Source: a virus
IMG/VR virus record: IMGVR_UViG_3300025809_000025
Location: 1-54,707 of that record
DNA length: 54,707 nt
Direction: 5' to 3' (one strand)
Under the pieces are notes generated by a model that was not told the origin of the DNA, did no database searches, and saw nothing but the letters and a program-made list of their open reading frames with translations. This document shows positions 47,764 to 54,707 of this stretch, piece by piece. Positions within the stretch are counted from its first letter, which is position 1. Every line of letters starts with the position of its first letter. A program made the translations under genes and the position numbers.

Positions 47764-49396
47764 CTATTTCCTCCGGACTCTCATATACACATACTTCATT
47801 AATAGGTACTGAGCCTGCTAGTTCTATCTCGAACTCGTTAGCTTTGTAACCTGATGGCAATCTAAAGGTGTTACTATTTGTAACACTTTGGGTATGTTTG
47901 AGAACACCGTCTGCATATAGCTTCATGGTAGGATTAGGGCTGTAGCTATCACACTGTACTTTAGCTACTGCTGGGTTGATTGGTCTGGGGGTGTAAAATT
48001 TCTTTCCCCGCCAAACAAAATTTGAGTCTGCACTTCCTTCAGCAAACTTTACAACGCTACCCCCAACCACTAAATAAAGCTGATCATTCTCTAAATCGTT
48101 AAATCCAGCCGTTGCATGGAAGTCTAGTTTTACAAAAGAATTCTTTCCTCCCCTTGGGTCGAATATAAATCCTTTGCTTTCTGAGCTGTTAGTGTAGAAG
48201 GCTATGTAATGACCCTCCCACTGAAACGCTACAATTGAGCTGGGCGTGTATTCCTGCCACTGATCTCTAGTTAGCGACTGCTCTGTAATAAGGCTTAGTC
48301 CGTTATCGTTAGCCATAACAATACCGTCAGGCGATGCGTACATAACAAACTCACCCATATCGACAACAGATCTTTTAGCGACACATGACAAAGAACTGTC
48401 TACCTCCATCATGCTCATGGAGGAGGGGTCTAGACCCTGAATGATTGCTGGCTTTTCTTTTGTAAGAACCAACAAGCCTGTATTAAGGGGCGCTAGTGCA
48501 ACGATGTCAGACTTAACTGTTAGCTTGTACTCATCAGGAAAAGCATGAGGCTGAAACGCCTCACTAAATGAAACTGTTTGACCAGAGAAACCTGCAAGGA
48601 TTCCGTTAGGCATAGACACTAGACCAAGCAAGGGACCATCTTTATGATCTGCCGCGTCATCATCTGGTGGAGCATCAAACGTCGAGGTCGGAATCTCTTC
48701 ACCCAAATTCACCTCAGTCACAGTATCAGCGAATGTATCTGTCGCTATAGGAACGTCCTGAACAAACCTATACGTTCCCCCTGCGTCCGTTCTGTAAACC
48801 CGCTTAAGAGTCAGGTTGTAATTACCAGAAGGGTTGGGTGGGAAATCTAAGGTGACAGTTTGGTCTGTGTGAACATCTACTACTTGAGCAGCTTCCGCAT
48901 CACAGTTGACACCTTCCTCACCGTACGCAGAAACGTACGTAAAAATGTACGATCTTGACTGCGGAACTTCTGTATCAACATTGGCTGATGTTGTTGGGGA
49001 CAGTGTTACGGACGTTAGGTCTGCTGGCTTTGGGATGCCTAAGCGATAGTACTGACTGGCTCCCACTATAGAAGCGGTGGTCATTTGAGGATAAGTAAAA
49101 CCGCTAATATAAATTCTTTCGTGCGGATCTTCTGCAACAGGAGACCTTACGATGTTTATATCATAGTTGCTGCCCATCCATATCGAGCTGCTATATCTAA
49201 ACAAGGTTTTTGTTTGAGAAGATATTGTGTATGACCCGACAACAGAAATGGAAGCCGATGCATTGGTTTTCCAAGGCTCTAACCTGCCAGAATCAAGTCG
49301 GCAGTTAGTAGCAATCTGTGCCATATCATCCGGCAGTAAGCGAGCATACACCTTAGGTGCCTGTCCGCTAAATGTTTGCAGCTTAAAACCTGCCAT
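47756..49396 (-). CDS. Tail protein (possible gp12-like nozzle), 546 aa
   Basis: A beta-rich protein with NCRLDSGRLEPW near residue 32, a central FN3-like stretch (RSYIFTYVSAYGEEG), and a C-terminal beta-propeller-like part (MYASPDGIVMANDNG). Similar long beta proteins make the tail nozzle of podoviruses. Overlaps the fibre gene by 8 nt. Confidence 0.7.
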   Translation of the reverse strand: MAGFKLQTFSGQAPKVYARLLPDDMAQIATNCRLDSGRLEPWKTNASASISVVGSYTISSQTKTLFRYSSSIWMGSNYDINIVRSPVAEDPHERIYISGFTYPQMTTASIVGASQYYRLGIPKPADLTSVTLSPTTSANVDTEVPQSRSYIFTYVSAYGEEGVNCDAEAAQVVDVHTDQTVTLDFPPNPSGNYNLTLKRVYRTDAGGTYRFVQDVPIATDTFADTVTEVNLGEEIPTSTFDAPPDDDAADHKDGPLLGLVSMPNGILAGFSGQTVSFSEAFQPHAFPDEYKLTVKSDIVALAPLNTGLLVLTKEKPAIIQGLDPSSMSMMEVDSSLSCVAKRSVVDMGEFVMYASPDGIVMANDNGLSLITEQSLTRDQWQEYTPSSIVAFQWEGHYIAFYTNSSESKGFIFDPRGGKNSFVKLDFHATAGFNDLENDQLYLVVGGSVVKFAEGSADSNFVWRGKKFYTPRPINPAVAKVQCDSYSPNPTMKLYADGVLKHTQSVTNSNTFRLPSGYKANEFEIELAGSVPINEVCVYESPEEIGG

Positions 49397-49758
49397 TACT
49401 TTTTATCCTTCTTGTTCATGACACCTTCAAAGGCGCCACCACCAAAATAGAAACCCACAATCGTTAACATGATCCAGTCAATCTTAAATGCGCTGATTAA
49501 TTCCTGAACAGGACCAATGTCCTTATCCATAAAGAACAAAGCTAAAACCATTAAGTATGAAGCAACGAACGTAAACCCAAATATTAAAGCCAAGTACCGT
49601 TGAGCAATTTTAAACGGTGCGTAACTGCTTAAGAGATCAGTCTTCGCCTTAGTTTTTGCTTCGATAGCTTCTGTTTCGGACGTATGAAAGCTATCAATAA
49701 GATCTAAGCCCTTACTGACTACATCACCACTGCCTAATATCTGACTTAATATGCCCAT
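49396..49758 (-). CDS. Holin (3TM family), 120 aa
   Basis: Matches the GTA-type 3TM holin family: charged N-terminal helix (SFHTSETEAIEAKTKAKTDLL), APFKIAQRYLALIFGFTFVASYLMVLALFF, and a final IDWIMLTIVGFYFGGGAFEG segment. It would permeabilise the inner membrane at lysis. Short charged tail and normal length. Confidence 0.85.
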   Translation of the reverse strand: MGILSQILGSGDVVSKGLDLIDSFHTSETEAIEAKTKAKTDLLSSYAPFKIAQRYLALIFGFTFVASYLMVLALFFMDKDIGPVQELISAFKIDWIMLTIVGFYFGGGAFEGVMNKKDKK

Positions 49759-49761
49759 TGA

Positions 49762-50091
49762 TTACCAAGGCACTTCTGCAACGACCGAAGGAGCCTTAGA
49801 CTCTGCAATCTGATTTGCAATAGATGCTTCAAGAGAAGTTACTTGATCTTCTCCCATAGAATCTTTACACCATTGGATAGCCATTTCTTCAGTAATATCT
49901 GCAAATGCTACCCACGATTCGCTTTCTGGGTCTGGGCTAAAGGAAGAAGTGCCGTAGGATGATCCGTAATGGCTGACTGCGTCATCACCTGATCCTGATT
50001 CTTCTGAGTCTGACGCTCGCCAATGGGCAACGATTACACCATCGTCACTTGCATTGCGCTCTAATTGTACTACTGTGTAAGTTACTGCCAT
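49762..50091 (-). CDS. Small tail-region protein, 109 aa
   Basis: A 109-residue acidic protein (MAVTYTVVQLERNASDDGVIVAHWRASDSEESG...) with a predicted beta N-terminus. The opening resembles small proteins beside phage fibres, perhaps fibre chaperones. Starts 1 nt before the 180-aa gene's stop region. Confidence 0.7.
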   Translation of the reverse strand: MAVTYTVVQLERNASDDGVIVAHWRASDSEESGSGDDAVSHYGSSYGTSSFSPDPESESWVAFADITEEMAIQWCKDSMGEDQVTSLEASIANQIAESKAPSVVAEVPW

Positions 50092-50092
50092 T

Positions 50093-50635
50093 TTATTGTT
50101 CCTCTACATAAGTTTTAACGGGGGTTGGGGTGCTGTCTATAACAGCCTGTGCTTCGGCGCGTTCTGCGTCGTCCGCTACAATTAAGGGGTTGGGTATTGT
50201 CTCTACAGTAGGCTCTGCTTCTGGGTCATCACCGTGTACAGTGACTTCCACAGTAGCTTCCAGAGGCTCGATAGCAGTCTGAGTGACAAAATCAGCCATC
50301 ACATCTTCCATCTCGAAAGTTTCTTCGCTGTATACTTGCTCGCCTGTGGGTAGGCTTTCTACAACTTCTTCACGACCTACGGATAGCTGGTATTGAGCTA
50401 TGCGAGCCGTTGCTGACACATAGGCGCTTACTTGCTGTGCAAATTGCTTTGTATCTGCGGCAGTTTGTAGGTCAGTAGGTATGTCGCCTTCAAAGCAGTC
50501 AGCGCCTTGTTCGATAATATCGTTGAGTACTCTTTGGTAGTCCGAGTTTGCTGGGTCTAGGGGAGTAAACTTTTCTGTAGAAGAACAGTACAAACTAGTT
50601 TCGCCCATATCCGATGTAATAAATGAATAACTCAT
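50093..50635 (-). CDS. Tail-region protein, 180 aa
   Basis: A 180-residue acidic protein (MSYSFITSDMGETSLYCSSTEKFTPLDPANSDYQRVLND...). The helical part LNDIIEQGADCFEGD resembles small proteins associated with fibres. No enzyme motif. Confidence 0.68.
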   Translation of the reverse strand: MSYSFITSDMGETSLYCSSTEKFTPLDPANSDYQRVLNDIIEQGADCFEGDIPTDLQTAADTKQFAQQVSAYVSATARIAQYQLSVGREEVVESLPTGEQVYSEETFEMEDVMADFVTQTAIEPLEATVEVTVHGDDPEAEPTVETIPNPLIVADDAERAEAQAVIDSTPTPVKTYVEEQ

Positions 50636-51633
50636 AATTCTGCATCCCCTGCTATGCTGGCACCGTGTGCATACACCATTTGATTAGCAGAAATACTAAC
50701 GGAGGAATTTACTTGGCATCCGTCTTTGCTTATTCCTGCGTATGATAAAGCGCCGCTATACCCTGTGTTTGTATTCCAAGTACCGACAGTAGACATTGTT
50801 GGAGCGGCTCTCATATAAACTGGATGATTCCACCAAGCCAGTCCAGACCCTGTATTATTATTATAACGACCGAGATTTAAGTATCGGATTATGTCTGTCT
50901 TGTAATAATACCGCTGACACAACGCCAGTTCTTCGCCGTATGAACGATGCTCGAATGGGGTGGCTACTTTGCCTAGTTCAAACTGGCACTGGGCTATAAA
51001 CATTGCCCCCATAGAAGAGCCATTATCCATTTGGATTTGAAGCTCTACATGGTCTGTATTGACAGTTTCGGATGTCTGAAAGGTAAACGAGTGATACTCC
51101 CACTCATTACTACCACTTTCCCAATACTGGGCTGGAGTTAAATGTGTATACGGGGACGCGGTAATGCGGAATCTAACAAACCCAGAGCGCAATACTGTCT
51201 TTTCATTTTTTAACCAGAAACTTACTGTTACAGGCTTTCCTTTAACAAGATACTTAGCATTTTCTATCGGTTGCTGTATACAGTTTCCTGCGTTCGTATT
51301 GGAGGTATCCGCAGTTGTCCTGTTCCACTTTAAAACATTACCAAACGTACTATCTGTCTCTTTAGATACGGTAAATGCCCCGCCCGTATATGTATTAAAC
51401 GCCCATCTATCGACACTTCTGTACCCGCTGTTGGTTGTGTTGCTAGAAGCTCTTTGCCAGACATCAAAACCGCCATTAATCAACAAATTCCTACGACCAG
51501 CACCGATCAGATTAAACTGTTCTTGCGGTGTCTCAGCACGGAGCATAGCCTCACCAGCTACACCCGTAGGTTTCTTGAGTTCGTTTAGTTGCTCGCGAAC
51601 ATTGATCTCTGGTTTTGTAATTTTTACTGTCAT
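50632..51633 (-). CDS. Fibre/receptor-binding protein, 333 aa
   Basis: After a short N-terminal arm, NLLINGGFDVWQRASS (residues ~50-65) and later YYYKTD and beta strands match the carbohydrate-binding-type domains widely found in phage fibres. Three bases separate it from the preceding fibre. Probably binds host surface sugars. Confidence 0.78.
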   Translation of the reverse strand: MTVKITKPEINVREQLNELKKPTGVAGEAMLRAETPQEQFNLIGAGRRNLLINGGFDVWQRASSNTTNSGYRSVDRWAFNTYTGGAFTVSKETDSTFGNVLKWNRTTADTSNTNAGNCIQQPIENAKYLVKGKPVTVSFWLKNEKTVLRSGFVRFRITASPYTHLTPAQYWESGSNEWEYHSFTFQTSETVNTDHVELQIQMDNGSSMGAMFIAQCQFELGKVATPFEHRSYGEELALCQRYYYKTDIIRYLNLGRYNNNTGSGLAWWNHPVYMRAAPTMSTVGTWNTNTGYSGALSYAGISKDGCQVNSSVSISANQMVYAHGASIAGDAEL

Positions 51634-51636
51634 TTC

Positions 51637-54600
51637 TTAATCCTCCGCCACTAGACCGTTACTGGCACTGATTGCCGAGCCTACAGCGTCTGTTGTATTT
51701 TCAACTCGTCGGAGTCCTTGGAATACGCTACGTCCCGCGCTTGTACCCGCGTGGAGTAGTTCAGTATCGTCATCGTATGCGAGTGCTGTGACAGCATCTG
51801 AAGTGCCGTACAGGGTAGCTTTAGCATTCTCTTGGAAGAGGTGCTTCTCATCGTTGTAGATTTTGGCGATTTGTTCAGCGGTTGGGATTGTCGCCGATAA
51901 TCGCTGAAGGGCGTGGTTCCCTATAAATACATTACTTATAGACCCGCCAGCACTTTTCCAAACACCTGATCTAAACTGCGAATCTGAAGTAGTCGTATAC
52001 GATGAAACCTGAATAGTTGAATCCAATACCCCGTCCACATAGATAGTCCTAGAGGTGGGATGATTAATAAAAGTAACAAAATGCCAAGAACCATCATTGA
52101 TTACTTTTGTGAAGACATCCTGACCATTAGTAGGGTCCCATGTATACAACTTCCCATCACCTGCATTAACTGCCAAGCCCCTAGCATCTGCACTGCCTCC
52201 TAAAGAAAATAAATATCCATGAGTACTCGATTGAGTTGTGTTAATCCAGCCCATAAAGCTAAAAGAAGTTAAGGAAGTTATATTGGAATTCGTTGGCTGT
52301 TCTAAGTAGTTACTCGCAGACCAACCACTATATCCCACAAGGTCAGCACCCGTTGCTACAGCCGTCTTAGTGACTGTGCCGAATACTTGGAGACCGTTGC
52401 CGTTAACACTGCGGTCTTCTTCTGCTAGGCGTACTGAGATGTTGTCTACAGAATCAGAATTTCCTGCTTTAGTCTGTATCACTACATAATGTGTTGTTTG
52501 TGTTGCTATAAATGTTGAACTGTAAGTGCCAACAACATCTTCGTGAACGTAAGCATCACCTCTTGCCCGACCTGACGGTGTATCGCCAATTCCTATATAA
52601 GTATCCGCACCCCCGATAGCAGTAATATCAAGAGAGAAAGTGTAAGTCTTGCCGACTACACAAGTAATCGGAGCCGATAAATAATTACTAAATCCCGTTG
52701 CACCCGTGCCTTGCAGTACGCCTGATGTTACTGCCCACGTTCCTTGAGTAGACCCGCTTTGAGACCACCCAGTAGTATTACTAGCAAACGTACCATTAGT
52801 AACCAACTCAGACCCAGTAATATTTGTATCATCAGTATCCGAAAGGGTAGCTAACTTGATGTCACCGTTCATCCAACCTGTGTTGTATTCTGAGTTGATA
52901 TAAGCTACTGCACCATTGGTCGGGGCTGTTGTGTTTTCGTCTAGTAGTGTTAGTCCTAAGTTACTGCTAATAACACCATCTAAAACATGTTTTTTACTTG
53001 TAGAGTTTTCTCCCAAGATGTATAGATCAGGAGAGCTACCTATGGCATAGCCTTTATAGAAACGCTTAGATGTACCCCTTTCGTACCAATTAGTTCCTAT
53101 ATTTTCGTCAGAAGAAGGTATACTATGAACCCTCATAACCCGTCCGCCGGTACTAGTATCCATACCAAAGATAATCTCATCTGTACCTATGAAGTCAATC
53201 GTATAGGAAGCTTGGTAGGCTGAATCCGTGGTGTTTATAATATCAACAACAGTCCCATCATCCTTAATAACACTCACACCACTATTAGTAGCAACCGCTA
53301 TGGTTGGCACAGGTAGTCCAGTGTCAGCGTCGATTGGTGCGTTGGGTAGGACGGTCATGGCTACGTCGTTGACGTAATTGTTGACTATAGTATAACTGCC
53401 GGCAGTGCCATAAAATGCATTGTCTCTATTTACGATGCCCGTAGCATTCTCTTTTGTATATCCAGCTGTCTTTAGATACGCATAATCACTAATAAAGTTT
53501 ATTACAGATACACCACCATGATTATATCCAGAGGTAGATATTACGACTAGGCTACCATCTTTCATGATAGCACCGGTGATTCCATTATGAGTATTTGAAA
53601 GCATAGAGTAATCTGATCCATCAAATACCATCCACATCGGCATATCAGGGTCATCACCATCGTAGATTGTAAGCTGATTACTTTCTACAACAATCACAGC
53701 AACGCTTGGAAACTTCTTAGTTGCACCACGAGTGCTAGTGTTTAACGTCTCGTTGTACCAGCTAGTGTTTTGTGTGCGGTGTCTCCATGCACCACCGTCA
53801 GAGTCCTTGCTAGTGTCATAGACGAATACGTCTACGGCAGTGTCAGACTTGGATTCTGCTATGGCTTGGAGGTCTAGGGAGTTTGTGCTGACTGCTTCGG
53901 TGTTCACAGTCCCCGAAAAATGAGCGTCTTTGAATTTAGCCCCACTAGTTCCTAAATCAATAGCTTCGGACCTACTTGCTCCACCAGCATTGGCAGGAAG
54001 AATTGCATCTACTCCAGCATGAAATCTAATATTTGTATCACCAGAGCCAGTATAAATATACCCACCATTAACACCAATACTACCTACGGTTGCGCCGTCT
54101 TTGCGGAACTCTGAAATAGAGCCATCAGAGCCGATACGATTAACAAAATGCCCTGCACCAGAGTGTCCTATAAACACGCGACCATCAACCCTAAACTCTT
54201 GTCCTGAAGTAGCGCCAAAGTCCAAACTAGCCTTACCCACCAACAGGTTGCCAAAAGGGTCTACTCGATAGGCTTCACTTCCGTCTGTTGTTACTGCAAA
54301 AGTGTTAGCGGCTGGGAAGAAAATACCGCAGTTAATATCGTTATTAGGTCTAATCGCGGCGGCGGCGGCTGTACCTGTTGTACTTAAAATAGAACCATCT
54401 GCAATGACAGAGCCTGACAGGTAGAGGTCTTTAAACTTAGCGTTACCATCTCCTAAATCAATCCCACCATTTGAATAAGCGCCACTAGCATTGTTCCACG
54501 GTAGAATCTCACCGTTTCTAAAGATTAAGCCACCGTTTGTATTTCCACCTACTGTTGTATAACCAGTGAAAGTACCAATGCTACCTACGGATGAGCCGTC

Positions 54601-54707
54601 TTTGCGGAACTCTTGAATAGCTCCGTCTGTGCTTGTTCTATTAAAATAAGCAACCGTTCCGCCATATCTAGCTACATTTAAATAACCGCCTGAGCCTATG
54701 TTGTAAG
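51637..54707 (-). CDS. Tail fibre, C-terminal part (runs off window end)
   Basis: An open frame of 1022 residues, open from 54705 to the stop at 51637; any start inside the window, such as TTG 54243, falls within repeats. Repeats with EFRKDG, GSIG and NLLVGKAS come first. A carbohydrate-binding-like module (NGTFASNTTGWSQSG...) and a LamG/concanavalin-like domain (FSFMGWINTTQSS...SWHFVTFINH...RTIYVDGVLDS) follow near 52000-52800. Likely receptor binding. It may continue the fibre that runs off base 1. Confidence 0.85.
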   Translation of the reverse strand, partial: YNIGSGGYLNVARYGGTVAYFNRTSTDGAIQEFRKDGSSVGSIGTFTGYTTVGGNTNGGLIFRNGEILPWNNASGAYSNGGIDLGDGNAKFKDLYLSGSVIADGSILSTTGTAAAAAIRPNNDINCGIFFPAANTFAVTTDGSEAYRVDPFGNLLVGKASLDFGATSGQEFRVDGRVFIGHSGAGHFVNRIGSDGSISEFRKDGATVGSIGVNGGYIYTGSGDTNIRFHAGVDAILPANAGGASRSEAIDLGTSGAKFKDAHFSGTVNTEAVSTNSLDLQAIAESKSDTAVDVFVYDTSKDSDGGAWRHRTQNTSWYNETLNTSTRGATKKFPSVAVIVVESNQLTIYDGDDPDMPMWMVFDGSDYSMLSNTHNGITGAIMKDGSLVVISTSGYNHGGVSVINFISDYAYLKTAGYTKENATGIVNRDNAFYGTAGSYTIVNNYVNDVAMTVLPNAPIDADTGLPVPTIAVATNSGVSVIKDDGTVVDIINTTDSAYQASYTIDFIGTDEIIFGMDTSTGGRVMRVHSIPSSDENIGTNWYERGTSKRFYKGYAIGSSPDLYILGENSTSKKHVLDGVISSNLGLTLLDENTTAPTNGAVAYINSEYNTGWMNGDIKLATLSDTDDTNITGSELVTNGTFASNTTGWSQSGSTQGTWAVTSGVLQGTGATGFSNYLSAPITCVVGKTYTFSLDITAIGGADTYIGIGDTPSGRARGDAYVHEDVVGTYSSTFIATQTTHYVVIQTKAGNSDSVDNISVRLAEEDRSVNGNGLQVFGTVTKTAVATGADLVGYSGWSASNYLEQPTNSNITSLTSFSFMGWINTTQSSTHGYLFSLGGSADARGLAVNAGDGKLYTWDPTNGQDVFTKVINDGSWHFVTFINHPTSRTIYVDGVLDSTIQVSSYTTTSDSQFRSGVWKSAGGSISNVFIGNHALQRLSATIPTAEQIAKIYNDEKHLFQENAKATLYGTSDAVTALAYDDDTELLHAGTSAGRSVFQGLRRVENTTDAVGSAISASNGLVAED

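Noticed and set aside
1-54707. A clean circular genome with ends that join directly
   Set aside because: Direct joining shifts the fibre frame and produces a stop after three codons, so closure needs extra or corrected sequence.

Overview
The window is almost all of the genome of a temperate, short-tailed (podovirus-type) phage or prophage, probably of a marine or aquatic gammaproteobacterium. The phage call rests on a complete late gene set: terminase small and large subunits, portal, scaffold, major capsid protein, adaptors, holin, long fibres, and a T7-like block of internal/ejection proteins ending in a 2643-residue giant protein. The temperate call rests on a tyrosine integrase next to an attP that reproduces the 3' part of a tRNA-Thr(CGU), and on a repressor-like HTH gene at a divergent control region. 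The host guess comes from base composition, Shine-Dalgarno style and the tRNA sequence, and is weak. No phage RNA polymerase gene was recognised.

Layout. (1) 13.7 down to 1, minus strand: spanin-like protein, terminase small subunit, a run of tiny overlapping genes, a DUF5675-like lysis candidate, an HNH protein, terminase large subunit, portal, scaffold, capsid, adaptors, and tail/fibre proteins. Both window ends lie inside a repetitive tail-fibre gene read on the minus strand. The simplest reading is a circular or circularly permuted genome cut in that gene, but direct joining of the ends is out of frame, so some sequence is probably missing or collapsed there. (2) 13.77 to 18.06 kb, plus strand: an early operon of small genes including an ArdC-like antirestriction protein and two HTH proteins. 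(3) 22.5 down to 18.0 kb, minus strand: replication and nuclease operon (winged-helix initiator, primase-helicase, Ref-like nuclease, DUF3310, two PD-(D/E)XK nucleases). (4) 22.67 to 26.12 kb, plus strand: repressor-like gene, then a recombination module (DUF1071 annealing protein, YqaJ exonuclease, SSB-like protein) closed by a terminator. (5) 26.27 to 27.29 kb: integrase and attP. (6) 54.7 down to 27.7 kb, minus strand: fibre, holin, 2028-residue repeat fibre, internal virion proteins, giant protein, and exported or membrane proteins.

The most unusual content is RNA in the plus-strand early operon. Two sequences match the full hammerhead ribozyme core: a type III element at 13958-14013 and a type I element at 15565-15622. 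Each is followed within about 10 nt by a small hairpin whose loop carries the Shine-Dalgarno sequence, and each sits just upstream of a gene start. Five such Shine-Dalgarno hairpins, with compensatory stem changes, precede early genes that are not translationally coupled. The two predicted cleavage sites bracket a 1652-nt segment that includes the ardC-like gene, so the early transcript may be cut into defined pieces.
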